Below, piece after piece: positions 1 through 7,910 of a stretch of 19,011 nucleotides of DNA. Numbering within the stretch: position 1 is the stretch's first letter; every line of letters starts with the position of its first letter. Source of the DNA: Bacteroidales bacterium (GTDB lineage: Bacteria; Bacteroidota; Bacteroidia; Bacteroidales; UBA7960); NCBI GenBank assembly GCA_003557965.1, contig PWND01000340.1, positions 1 through 19,011 on the forward strand, in the 5' to 3' direction. The position numbers were made by a program, and so were the translations under genes. Below the pieces are notes generated by a model that was not told the DNA's origin, made no database searches, and saw only the letters and a list, made by a program, of their open reading frames with translations.

Positions 1-873
1 AACTTTTGCATATTCGGGGATATGGCATGTTTGGCAAGCAATCTTTACAACATGTTCATTTAATTTGCTAACAGTGTGTGGAGTACTTGTATGGCATTGC
101 TCACAAGTAACTCTCTGGCTATTTTCAGAAGAAACAGCATAGTACCTGCCAAGCATAACGTGATTCTGTGCTGTATGGCAATCAACACATTCCATATTCC
201 CACCATCAACACCCATATGTACATCAACATTTCGGGGAGCAGACAGCAACGCCATTTCAAGGTCACCATGTTTTACATTGTTGCCACCACCACCGTGAAA
301 ATGACAGTAGCCACAGTTATGCTTTTCTGGCCTTCCAACATTTTGAGAGATAAACTGCAAATCAAGACCCGGCTCAGGATAGCCAGCGCCACCACGCATC
401 TTTTGGTAACTTCCTGTATTATCATGACATATCAGGCAATCAACATTATACTGGTTTTCAAAATCAAAATCCTTATCTGACCAGCCATACCCGGCATGAC
501 AACGGTTGCAGGTTGGTTCATTTGAAAATATACCTGTACAAAAATTATTCAGCAGGTTTTTTTTGCCGAGGTATGTAATACCCCTGCCTTCAATATAAGC
601 CTCACGCTCCCACGTAAAATGAGGACTATTTAACAACTCCTCTCCGCGCTTATTATGGCAGGAAATACATGTTTTTGTAATTTCATGTACATTATCAAAG
701 TCTTTTTGCAATTCCTCATGCCGGCTGTGATCAACGGGCGAAATATATTCAACAGAATACTCCTCTTTCAGGTCTTCAAGCTTGGTGTTTTGCCTGTATG
801 AATCACGTAATGCAAAAGTTATAATAAATAAGGGGACTACTACTGAAAGGAAAAAAATCACAGAGTTTTTCAT
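1..873 (-). CDS. Multiheme cytochrome c, octaheme tetrathionate reductase (OTR) family, 3' end cut by window
   Basis: The reading frame is open from an ATG at 871-873 to the window edge (291 codons, no stop), so the C-terminus is missing. Residues 4-21 form one hydrophobic segment, a Sec signal or N-terminal anchor, which places the hemes outside the cytoplasm. Seven CxxCH heme-binding motifs are visible, starting at residues 69, 122, 146, 187, 229, 257 and 280. The stretch around the first motif (HEITKTCISCH, followed by a PHFTWE segment) matches the start of OTR-family cytochromes, which carry eight hemes, so the eighth should lie beyond the edge. Family members reduce tetrathionate, nitrite or hydroxylamine in vitro; the physiological substrate here is unknown. 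It lies 82 bp downstream of the Ig-module protein, on the same strand, with its own possible promoter. Heme binding is certain from the motifs; the OTR assignment is strong but from recall. Confidence 0.85.
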   Translation of the reverse strand, partial: MKNSVIFFLSVVVPLFIITFALRDSYRQNTKLEDLKEEYSVEYISPVDHSRHEELQKDFDNVHEITKTCISCHNKRGEELLNSPHFTWEREAYIEGRGITYLGKKNLLNNFCTGIFSNEPTCNRCHAGYGWSDKDFDFENQYNVDCLICHDNTGSYQKMRGGAGYPEPGLDLQFISQNVGRPEKHNCGYCHFHGGGGNNVKHGDLEMALLSAPRNVDVHMGVDGGNMECVDCHTAQNHVMLGRYYAVSSENSQRVTCEQCHTSTPHTVSKLNEHVVKIACQTCHIPEYAKV

Positions 874-908
874 TATAGACAGATTAGTGAAAATTTGAAT
901 TTTCTATG

Positions 909-916
909 CAAATATA
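909..916 (-). promoter_or_regulatory. Possible -7 promoter box of the cytochrome gene
   Basis: On the minus strand this reads TATATTTG, a full match to the Bacteroidota -7 consensus TAnnTTTG, 36 bp upstream of the cytochrome ATG. I see no good -33 TTTG at the right distance, so this is only a candidate. The same octamer occurs ahead of three other genes in this window. Confidence 0.35.
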
Positions 917-955
917 TGAATATCTATATAATTAAAAACACTTATAAGTTTCCTT

Positions 956-1387
956 TTATTTAACAAAAAACTTCACGTCTTTACTTTCTTCATTGCCTAG
1001 TACATCAACAGCAATAATCTGCAAATGGTTAAGCGTTTCTGCATTAAAGCCTGAAATTGGGCCTCTGTATTCAGCCTTTCTACTACCATTAAGTGAGAAT
1101 CTTATGTTTTTTGTGCCGGTATGAATATCCGAAGCAGAAAGATACACTTTCAAATGTTGTGGATACACATCATATATCTTATTATCAATTTCAATTTTTT
1201 CATATGGTTTAATGCTGTAGTTAACAAAAATCTCCGGGCCTGTAGTATCTACAAAAACAGTAAATTTATCAGTGTTAGCATTATCAACATTATCATAAGC
1301 TACGTAATTGACAGTTCTATGGCCTTGTTCAGAAAGATTAAAAGGTTCAGAATATTCTTTTTCAACCTTATTATCTATAACGTACAT
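956..1387 (-). CDS. C-terminal fragment of the interrupted OmpL47-type Ig-like repeat protein
   Basis: These 143 codons continue, in the same frame, the protein encoded at 1403-2662; only the TAA at 1403-1405 and five sense codons lie between. The fragment begins in the middle of an Ig-like module (YVIDNKVEKEY lines up with YYSIDGQDYQLY of the module before). It finishes that module at FVDTTGPE and adds one more complete module ending DVKFFVK. It has no signal peptide, so if translated alone from the ATG at 1385-1387 it would stay in the cytoplasm as half a fold. It is best read as the tail of a broken gene rather than an independent gene. The next gene downstream is the multiheme cytochrome. 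The family assignment rests on the repeating pattern AxDxxGNxE...VDxTxP. Confidence 0.7.
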   Translation of the reverse strand: MYVIDNKVEKEYSEPFNLSEQGHRTVNYVAYDNVDNANTDKFTVFVDTTGPEIFVNYSIKPYEKIEIDNKIYDVYPQHLKVYLSASDIHTGTKNIRFSLNGSRKAEYRGPISGFNAETLNHLQIIAVDVLGNEESKDVKFFVK

Positions 1388-1402
1388 TATTCTGTTCAGC
1401 CC

Positions 1403-1405
1403 TTA
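1403..1405 (-). other. In-frame TAA splitting the Ig-like repeat gene
   Basis: The minus-strand codons read ...GAC CAT GAA TAA GGG CTG AAC AGA ATA ATG... The frame is open on both sides and the two halves align to one Ig-like module without a gap. A single base change from TCA, GAA or AAA would give this stop. Confidence 0.85.
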
Positions 1406-2662
1406 TTCATGGTCTATTGCGTTTAAAATAATTTCCGTTTGAGTTGAAACAAACAAGGTATCGCGAAGTTTTATTTTGGGGCCTCTAAGTGAGTGGCTTA
1501 TTTCCGGTGCATTCAGGTCAATATATGGCACAGCGGTGGAAGTTCCCTGAACACTACTTTCACTTTTGTTATTTACTTTATCCAGGGCATAAAACCTGAT
1601 ATCAACGTCACCGGCAACCATTGATAAAAACACTGGCCCTTCATAAAGCTGATAGTCCTGTCCGTCAATAGAATAGTATATTGCTTTAATCCCTGCTTTA
1701 TTATCAATTGCCGTAAGCCTGAGCTGCGACCTGCCGGAAGAGTATTCTCTGCCATCCCTTATGAAAGAATTACCAAGAATTTCTTCAAAAATTATGGGAG
1801 GTGTTTTATCTACATAAAACTTAAAGCTGTTTACCTCTTCAGTATTTCCCAATTTATCTACAGAATAAAAATAAAAATTATGATATCCTTCACTAAAGCG
1901 AGAAACCGGCAATGGTGTTTTATACACATTCTCATTTTCATCATTAAACCAGTAGTATGTTTCTTTTACCCCGTGTTTATCTTTCGGGACAAGTTCAAAC
2001 AAAGACCTTCCCGATACAATATTTTCATAATTGTCTTTAGTGATGTTAAGTTCTGTAGCAGGGGGCGTATCGTCAATTACAACCACAAACTCATTATAAT
2101 CTTCAATATTCCCAACATGGTCAATAGCATAAAATCTTAATTCATGAGCTTTTTCTTCTTTGAACACAATGTATTCCGGGGCTGATTGAAAAGGTTCTTT
2201 ATTAACAGATACCATAACATCTTTTACGCCTGCGATATTATCCTTTGCTTGTAAACTGACTTTAAATCCGGAAGCAGCAATAATAGTATCATTTATTAGC
2301 ATAAAATCAGCATCAGACTGAAAATTGGTTACCGGTGCTTCACCTTCAATAAAAATAGCATATTTGTTAACTATTCTGTTGTTTGGGCCTATATGAGTAA
2401 TTTGATTTCTTCCCTGTTTTTCAAGTAGCAGTGGTTTATTTTTTTCACCATCAAGTCTAAGCGAAGTGGCATCTTGACCGGTAGTATCTGTTGCAATATA
2501 AAAATACAAAGGTGTTTGTTTATTGCAAATAATTCTACCTGCGGAATCCTTTAAAATGGCAGAACCATCATTTCTTTTATCAGGCTGTGCAAAAGAGTTT
2601 TCGCCTGACAAAATAAAAAATGCCAGTATAGTATAAGCCAATATTTTATTCAACAGCCTCAT
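1403..2662 (-). CDS. Secreted OmpL47-type Ig-like repeat protein, truncated by an in-frame TAA
   Basis: This encodes 419 residues with a Sec signal peptide (hydrophobic 6-20, likely cut after SFA at 25). An N-terminal domain (about 35-110) is shared with the OmpA protein encoded just upstream. It is followed by Ig-like beta modules ending near residues 201 (IDDTPP), 289 (VDKTPP) and 386 (IDLNAP). Each carries the AxDxxGNxE turn typical of OmpL47-type domains found in bacterial surface and periplasmic proteins. The frame stops at 1403-1405 in the middle of a fourth module, at the position where sister modules have Ala or Ser (compare AIDNKAGIKAIYY with AIDHE-stop-GLNRIMY). Coding sequence resumes directly after it. 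The uninterrupted protein would be about 568 residues. The start lies 9 bp after the OmpA gene stop, so it is cotranscribed. The role is probably structural in the envelope; no catalytic motif is seen. Confidence 0.75.
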   Translation of the reverse strand: MRLLNKILAYTILAFFILSGENSFAQPDKRNDGSAILKDSAGRIICNKQTPLYFYIATDTTGQDATSLRLDGEKNKPLLLEKQGRNQITHIGPNNRIVNKYAIFIEGEAPVTNFQSDADFMLINDTIIAASGFKVSLQAKDNIAGVKDVMVSVNKEPFQSAPEYIVFKEEKAHELRFYAIDHVGNIEDYNEFVVVIDDTPPATELNITKDNYENIVSGRSLFELVPKDKHGVKETYYWFNDENENVYKTPLPVSRFSEGYHNFYFYSVDKLGNTEEVNSFKFYVDKTPPIIFEEILGNSFIRDGREYSSGRSQLRLTAIDNKAGIKAIYYSIDGQDYQLYEGPVFLSMVAGDVDIRFYALDKVNNKSESSVQGTSTAVPYIDLNAPEISHSLRGPKIKLRDTLFVSTQTEIILNAIDHE

Positions 2663-2671
2663 ATTAAAAAT

Positions 2672-3649
2672 TTACTCATCAAAATGAATAATCTTAAACT
2701 CCGTTCTTCTGTTAACCCTGTGTTCTTCCTCCGTACACTCAACTCCGGGCAGGCAATCATTCAATAGTTTTGTATCGCCATACCCTTTTGTTTCAAGCCT
2801 TGACGGGTGAACACCATTTGCTACCAGGTAGTTTTTTACTGATTCCGCCCTAAGTCTTGACAGCCTTAAATTATATGCAGCAGCTCCTCTTGAGTCAGTA
2901 TGTGACATGAGCTTAATTCTTAACTCCGGAAACTCTTCTAAAGTTTTTATTAAGATATTAAGTTGTTCTCTGGAATCGGGGGTTAGTTCTGCGCTATTTA
3001 ATTCAAAGTAAATATTCTCAAGGCTTATTACACTTTCAATATCAAAAAACACATTAGCAATATTAGTTTGTTCAACATTACCAACATTATCAACAGAGTA
3101 GTATGATATTTTCAAGTGGGGCATTTCGGGTAGCAAAATTTTATTATCATCAAATATTTGAAATTCTTCTTTATTAAGTGAAAAGTATGTTTGCCTGACA
3201 CCTGATGCTTTATCATGTGCGTTAAAAGCAATATAAGCTGAGTCGCTGCAATAAAATCTGTTTTCATACCTCATCACAAGGCCTTTCGTGAAAACAATAT
3301 CAGTTGTTGGAGCAACCCCGTCAGCAAAAAACTCAAATGTTGATGCTTCGCCGGTAATAGGATTTTCATGAACAAACTTGTTTAAACCATGTTGATTAAT
3401 CCTTATTTTTTTATTATCAGATGCCTCGGGCTCCATCAATAATAATTCGTTTTTTTCTTCGGCCGATACAAACAAATATAATTCAAGGTTTTTGTTTACA
3501 AACACATTTCCATCAGCATCAGTATAAATTGATTTTTCTTCTATAAGAACATCTTGAAAAGCAGCATCAGCAGGGAATAAACATAAAACAGCAACAATAA
3601 ATACAAATATTTTCTTAGGGATTTTACAAGATATTGGTAAAGTATTCAT
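2672..3649 (-). CDS. OmpA-family peptidoglycan-binding envelope protein with Ig-like module
   Basis: This is a 325-residue exported protein. The signal peptide has its hydrophobic core at 14-25 and is likely cut around ADA/AFQ (residues 29-30). Residues 40-112 form the same N-terminal domain as in the neighbouring Ig-repeat protein. Residues 115-205 form one OmpL47-type module (HDKASGVRQTYFSLN, SVDNVGNVEQ). Residues 208-322 are an OmpA C-terminal domain: IYFELNSAELTP, SHTDSRG, LRLSRLRAESV, GYGDTKLL and NRRTEF. Asp252 and Arg267 match in position the two residues that hold diaminopimelate in OmpA. No beta-barrel is present, so the protein probably links a periplasmic module to the cell wall. 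It sits 26 bp after the SiaA-like phosphatase gene and 9 bp before the Ig-repeat gene, which implies one operon. Cys299 and Cys305 could form a disulfide within the OmpA domain loop. Confidence 0.88.
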   Translation of the reverse strand: MNTLPISCKIPKKIFVFIVAVLCLFPADAAFQDVLIEEKSIYTDADGNVFVNKNLELYLFVSAEEKNELLLMEPEASDNKKIRINQHGLNKFVHENPITGEASTFEFFADGVAPTTDIVFTKGLVMRYENRFYCSDSAYIAFNAHDKASGVRQTYFSLNKEEFQIFDDNKILLPEMPHLKISYYSVDNVGNVEQTNIANVFFDIESVISLENIYFELNSAELTPDSREQLNILIKTLEEFPELRIKLMSHTDSRGAAAYNLRLSRLRAESVKNYLVANGVHPSRLETKGYGDTKLLNDCLPGVECTEEEHRVNRRTEFKIIHFDE

Positions 3650-3675
3650 GAGTATAAAATAATTTTGCTGCCATG

Positions 3676-5487
3676 TTATTTATTAATTCTGAAACCTAAA
3701 ACCAGGACGTCATCGAGTTGATTGTACTCATCTCCTTTCCACTCATTAAATGACTTTTCAATTAATTCTTTTTGTTTTATCATAGGTTTATCAGAGTGTC
3801 TGGCAAAAATATCTCTAAGTCTTTTTGATGAAAACTTTTCGCCTTCAGGGCCGCCAAACTGGTCGGCAAACCCATCAGAGTACAGGTATATAGATGTTGC
3901 TTCTTTAATATCAAGCTTATAATTTGTAAATAATCTTTCTTCTTCAAGTTGCAGTCCTCCGATTGGAGCCGGGTCGCCTTTAATAATTTCAATTTCTTTG
4001 CCTGTTGTATAAATCAACGGGTTTTTTGCTCCAGCAAATTCTAGCTTACTAAAATCTTCATTAATAACAGCAATGCTCATTTCCATTCCATCCCTGTTGT
4101 CATTTTTATGTTGTTTCAGGCTTTTTCTAATCGTTTTATGAAGTTCGTTAAGAATTTTTGCAGGTTGAATAATGCCTCTCCTGGTAATATTCTCAAGGAA
4201 ATTAACTCCAATCATTGACATAAAAGCACCTGGCACGCCATGCCCTGTACAGTCAACTGCTGCAACAATAATTGAATTTGCGTAATCCGGATTATCTTTT
4301 GATGCTATTCTTCTAAACCAGTAAAAGTCACCGCTCACAACATCCCTTGGCCTGAAAAAGATAAATGAGTCGTTAAAATAATCTGTAAAATTATCTTCCA
4401 GGGGTAAAACGGCTTCCTGAATTCTTTGAGCATAAGCAATGCTATTTGTAATATTTTCATTTTGCTTATAAATCTTTGAATATGCTGCTGACAGCTTTTT
4501 ATTTGCCTTTCTTTTTTCAAATAAGGCGTATAAAACCAGCAGAGCAAAAATTGCAACAAAGCCTGAACCCGCAATCAGAAAATTACGTAATAGTTTTTCA
4601 CGTCTTATTTCTTCTTCCTGAAGCATTCTTTCTCTTTCGAGAAGTAATCTTTCCTGTTCCATCAGGTCAATTTGCATTTGTCGTTCCCGCGAAACATGCT
4701 CTACTTCCTGAAGAACTTCTCGGGTTGTTACCAGTTCTCTTTGTCGTTCGGTAAGCTCTTCTGCCGTTGCTCTTTTTTCTGCTTCAACCTGTTCAACTTT
4801 TCTGGCAGCTTCTTCCCTGGCCAATCTGGCTTGTTCTTCCTGAATTCTGCCTCTAACTATATCAAACAAATCATAGTACTCTCTTGCTTTTTCATTATTT
4901 CCTAAAGCGTCATGATTCCTGGCGAGCAAAGCGTAGCAACTACGTAAAATAATTAATTCATTAAGTTCAGTTGCAATCTGCAAAGCCTCATTAAGATTAT
5001 TTATTGCTCTTTCATGTTGATTAATTTCCGTTTTTGTAGTGGCAAGGTTAATCAATGAAGATGCTATTTCAGCATCTCTGTTTTGAGACCTGGCAATATC
5101 AAGGCCTTTTTTTTGATATTTTATTGAAGAATCAAAATCCCGTATTTCATAATAAATTTGGCCAAAGTTGTTATATATATGGCGAACTGCATTAACATTC
5201 CCAATTTGTTCATTAGCCTTTACTGACATTTTAAAAACCTCAATAGCATCTTCGAAATTGTTATGTTCCCAATAATAAAAACCAAGGTCGTTAAAACGGC
5301 GTGATGCCTCATTATAATTGTTGTTTTCAAAATGCATTTCTGCCTCTTTCCTGTATTCAGCAACTTGCTCCGGGCTAAAATCAAAAATTTGACAATGCAC
5401 GGTTTTCACTTGCACAGTAAAAACACACGCAATAATAAGAGAGGAAAAGAATAAACTAAGCTTCATATCATTATTGTTGTTTAACAA
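3676..5487 (-). CDS. Membrane SpoIIE/PP2C serine phosphatase with periplasmic TPRs (SiaA-like)
   Basis: This 603-residue protein is predicted to dephosphorylate the SiaC-like partner encoded 5 bp upstream. In order it has a signal-type hydrophobic segment (about 9-30), TPR repeats (about 40-210), a charged coiled coil rich in Glu and Arg (about 212-300), a transmembrane helix (303-322), a second short coiled coil, and a PP2C/SpoIIE domain (about 370-601). The phosphatase metal-site motifs are SGDFYW (Asp387), DCTGHGVPG (Asp412), YSDGFADQ (Asp538) and LDDVL (Asp592/593). The topology puts the TPRs in the periplasm and the phosphatase in the cytoplasm, so it probably senses an envelope signal. 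A second ATG seven codons in (5464-5466) gives a cleaner signal peptide, MKLSLFF, and may be the true start. The domain order is common in Bacteroidota; the input signal is unknown. Confidence 0.9.
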   Translation of the reverse strand: MLNNNNDMKLSLFFSSLIIACVFTVQVKTVHCQIFDFSPEQVAEYRKEAEMHFENNNYNEASRRFNDLGFYYWEHNNFEDAIEVFKMSVKANEQIGNVNAVRHIYNNFGQIYYEIRDFDSSIKYQKKGLDIARSQNRDAEIASSLINLATTKTEINQHERAINNLNEALQIATELNELIILRSCYALLARNHDALGNNEKAREYYDLFDIVRGRIQEEQARLAREEAARKVEQVEAEKRATAEELTERQRELVTTREVLQEVEHVSRERQMQIDLMEQERLLLERERMLQEEEIRREKLLRNFLIAGSGFVAIFALLVLYALFEKRKANKKLSAAYSKIYKQNENITNSIAYAQRIQEAVLPLEDNFTDYFNDSFIFFRPRDVVSGDFYWFRRIASKDNPDYANSIIVAAVDCTGHGVPGAFMSMIGVNFLENITRRGIIQPAKILNELHKTIRKSLKQHKNDNRDGMEMSIAVINEDFSKLEFAGAKNPLIYTTGKEIEIIKGDPAPIGGLQLEEERLFTNYKLDIKEATSIYLYSDGFADQFGGPEGEKFSSKRLRDIFARHSDKPMIKQKELIEKSFNEWKGDEYNQLDDVLVLGFRINK

Positions 5488-5492
5488 TAGTA

Positions 5493-5867
5493 TTATGTTT
5501 CATAAAAATTAAATTCCATTTTCGTCATTATTTCAAAATCCTGCCCCTCTTCATACATATCTTCATCTCCATACTTATAATACCAGTTAATTTCCAACTC
5601 ATTCCCCATAGCCAGAAGCTGCTTCAATATCACAAGCAATTCCAGGATTTTTTTTGAAGATGCGGAGTTCAGGTACTCAAGCTTAAAATCAATTTTTGTT
5701 TTAGCCTGGGGATTTTTTACGTATTGCAACACCCACTCCAAAACAGGTTGATAAAACACATTTACATTTTCAGGAAGTGAGCGCCCTGTTATTTCCAGCA
5801 ACCCATTTTCAGCGTCAAAATATATCCTCGGTGAATCTTCTGTTCCAAATACACTCAGATTATCCAT
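5493..5867 (-). CDS. SiaC-family regulatory phosphoprotein (DUF1987)
   Basis: This 124-residue protein matches the SiaC/DUF1987 family across its whole length: PRIYFDAENGLLEITGRSLPEN near the start, then FYQPVLEWV, KIDFKLEYLNSASSKKI and LEINWYYKYGDEDMYEEG. In Pseudomonas aeruginosa, SiaC is phosphorylated on Thr68 by the kinase SiaB and dephosphorylated by the phosphatase SiaA; unphosphorylated SiaC activates a diguanylate cyclase. Here Ser68 lies in the equivalent LNSAS segment and is the likely phosphosite, by position. It is the first gene of the operon and is followed 5 bp later by the SiaA-like phosphatase. No SiaB-like kinase and no GGDEF protein are encoded in this window, so the kinase and output are either elsewhere or different. 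Confidence 0.88.
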   Translation of the reverse strand: MDNLSVFGTEDSPRIYFDAENGLLEITGRSLPENVNVFYQPVLEWVLQYVKNPQAKTKIDFKLEYLNSASSKKILELLVILKQLLAMGNELEINWYYKYGDEDMYEEGQDFEIMTKMEFNFYET

Positions 5868-5924
5868 AATGCCCTTATAAAAGTTAAATTTTTACTTTAT
5901 TAATTAGTACACTTTAATACATTG

Positions 5925-5959
5925 CAAATATATTTTATTTTTTGGCAAAAAACATCAAA
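5925..5959 (-). promoter_or_regulatory. Promoter candidate for the siaC-siaA-ompA operon
   Basis: On the minus strand a TTTG (5956-5959) is followed 23 nt later by TATATTTG (5925-5932), matching the Bacteroidota -33/-7 promoter pattern. The start of transcription would fall about 50 nt before the siaC-like ATG. The rest of the 291-bp divergent gap (5868-6158) shows only AT-rich sequence and a 10-bp palindrome at 6068-6077. No clear plus-strand promoter for ygiQ could be picked out. Confidence 0.5.
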
Positions 5960-6158
5960 AAAACCCCTATTTATAAAATAATCATATTTTCTGTACTGTT
6001 TTACCTGAAAACCGGCATCTCTAAAAATGACAAATATTATTTAATCATAGCCAATAAGGGGGATTTGCATAATTATGTCATGGATATTTAATTAAATTCA
6101 ATTAATTTTATAGTTAGATTTCAATATTAACAATTAAGTGTTTTCAACATAATTCAGG

Positions 6159-7910
6159 ATGTCAAAACCTAACATAACAGGCACATCATTTTTACCTGTA
6201 ACAAAAAGCGAATTAAAAAAGCTAAACTGGGATACTTTAGATGTGATATTAGTAAGCGGTGATGCATACATTGACCATCCGGCTTTTGGAGTAGCAATAA
6301 TTGGCAGGTTAATAGAGTTTTTAGGGTTCCGTGTAGCAATCATACCTCAGCCAAACTGGCAGGATGACCTACGCGATTTCAGGAAATTTGGCAAGCCGCG
6401 TTTATTCTTTGGGGTAACTTCGGGCAACATGGATTCAATGGTAAATCACTATACAGCATTAAAAAGGCTAAGGAGCAATGATGCATATACGCCCGGCAAC
6501 AGAGCCGGTGCAAGGCCTGATTATGCATCTGTTGTTTACTCAAAAATATTAAAAAAACTATACCCTGATGTTCCTGTCATTTTGGGTGGTGTGGAAGCAT
6601 CAATGAGGCGGTTTACTCATTATGATTACTGGTCTGATTCGCTTAAGCAATCCATACTTAAAGAATCAGAAGCTGATTTGCTTATCTTTGGCATGGCTGA
6701 AAAACCTTTTGCACAGGTATTACAACTGCTTGACAGAGGTGTACCTATTGAATCATTAAATAATATTCCGCAAAGTGCATTTCTTGCTAAAAGAAAAGAC
6801 ATTCCGGGCAACATTAAACACCCGACTATTGAACTTCCATCGCATGAAGAGTGCTTAAAAAGCAAAGCGGAGTTTGCCAGGTCTTTTAAGATATTTGAAG
6901 AAGCCAGCAATAGCTTGAACCCGGTTCGCTTAATTCAGAAAACAGGCAGCATGTTTGTTGTTGCCAACCCTGCTATTCCTTCACTAAAGCAGGATGAACT
7001 CGACCTTTACTATGGTTTCCCTTATACCAGGCAGCCACATCCAAAATACTGGAAAAAGCCACCAATTCCTGCTTACGAGATGATAAGACATTCTGTAACC
7101 ATACACAGGGGCTGTTTTGGCGGCTGCAGTTTTTGTACAATTTCTGCGCACCAGGGAAAATTTATTTCCAGTAGAAGCGAACAATCTATTCTTAACGAAC
7201 TAAAAGAAGTTGTAAAAATGCCTGATTTTAAGGGATACATTTCAGACCTTGGTGGCCCATCTGCAAATATGTATAAAATGCAGGGGTTTAATTTAAAAGC
7301 CTGCCATGAATGCAAAAGGCCATCATGTATATTCCCCCGTATATGTAAAAACCTTAATTATAACCATCAACCTTTGATATCATTATACCAAAATGCCTCA
7401 AAAATTGACGGCATTAAAAAAATTAACATTAGCAGTGGCATCAGGTATGATATGCTGGTTGAAACAAAACCAAGCGACAGGAAAAAATATTTTTTAAACG
7501 ATTATATAAAAGACCTTATTTCCAAAAGAGTTTCCGGCAGGTTGAAGGTGGCTCCCGAACATACTTCTTCGAAAGTGCTGGAAATCATGCGAAAACCTTC
7601 TTTCAATATTTATAAAGCTTTTCACAAAGAGTTCTATAGTATTTGTGATGGAGCCGGATTAGAACAACACCTTGTTCCGTACTTTATTAGTGGCCACCCC
7701 GGCACTTCTGATTCTGAAATGGCTGAATTGTCAAAAGAGCTGAAAAATCTTAAAGCCAACCCTAAGCAAGTTCAAGAGTTTACACCTACCCCCATGACTT
7801 TAGCTTCAACAATATATTATACAGGAATTAACCCATATAATGGTGAGAAAATTTTTGTTGAAAAACGAAATAAGAATAAGCGAATACAAAAGAATTATTT
7901 CTTTCAGTGA
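6159..7910 (+). CDS. ygiQ: YgiQ-family radical SAM protein, C-terminus apparently cut by a TGA
   Basis: This is a 583-residue radical SAM protein of the YgiQ (UPF0313) family. The N-terminal cobalamin-binding-like region carries DVILVSGDAYIDHPAFG and GGVEASMRRFTHYDYW. The radical SAM cluster is TIHRGCFGGCSFC (Cys319, Cys323, Cys326), followed by GYISDLGGPSANMY, a second Cys group (382, 385, 390, 396), RLKVAPEH and EFTPTPMT. All core motifs are present; the exact reaction of the family is not established. The protein stops at YFFQ, where relatives read FFWYK and then a 25-45 residue basic helical tail. The codons after the TGA still encode such a tail (see 7908-8042). It is divergent from the siaC operon and convergent with a small membrane protein gene. 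It is the only gene here ending in TGA. Confidence 0.92.
   Translation: MSKPNITGTSFLPVTKSELKKLNWDTLDVILVSGDAYIDHPAFGVAIIGRLIEFLGFRVAIIPQPNWQDDLRDFRKFGKPRLFFGVTSGNMDSMVNHYTALKRLRSNDAYTPGNRAGARPDYASVVYSKILKKLYPDVPVILGGVEASMRRFTHYDYWSDSLKQSILKESEADLLIFGMAEKPFAQVLQLLDRGVPIESLNNIPQSAFLAKRKDIPGNIKHPTIELPSHEECLKSKAEFARSFKIFEEASNSLNPVRLIQKTGSMFVVANPAIPSLKQDELDLYYGFPYTRQPHPKYWKKPPIPAYEMIRHSVTIHRGCFGGCSFCTISAHQGKFISSRSEQSILNELKEVVKMPDFKGYISDLGGPSANMYKMQGFNLKACHECKRPSCIFPRICKNLNYNHQPLISLYQNASKIDGIKKINISSGIRYDMLVETKPSDRKKYFLNDYIKDLISKRVSGRLKVAPEHTSSKVLEIMRKPSFNIYKAFHKEFYSICDGAGLEQHLVPYFISGHPGTSDSEMAELSKELKNLKANPKQVQEFTPTPMTLASTIYYTGINPYNGEKIFVEKRNKNKRIQKNYFFQ

Noticed and set aside
76..480. A 134-codon plus-strand ORF at the left end
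   Set aside because: It lies antisense to the multiheme cytochrome, whose seven CxxCH motifs prove the minus strand is coding.
6068..6077. CATAATTATG palindrome upstream of ygiQ
   Set aside because: Ten A/T-rich bases are expected by chance in such a region and no second copy or spacing supports an operator.
7908..7910. TGA read as tryptophan throughout the genome (alternative genetic code)
   Set aside because: The other genes are full length under the standard code and use TGG for conserved tryptophans, and none contains an internal TGA; a single nonsense event fits better.
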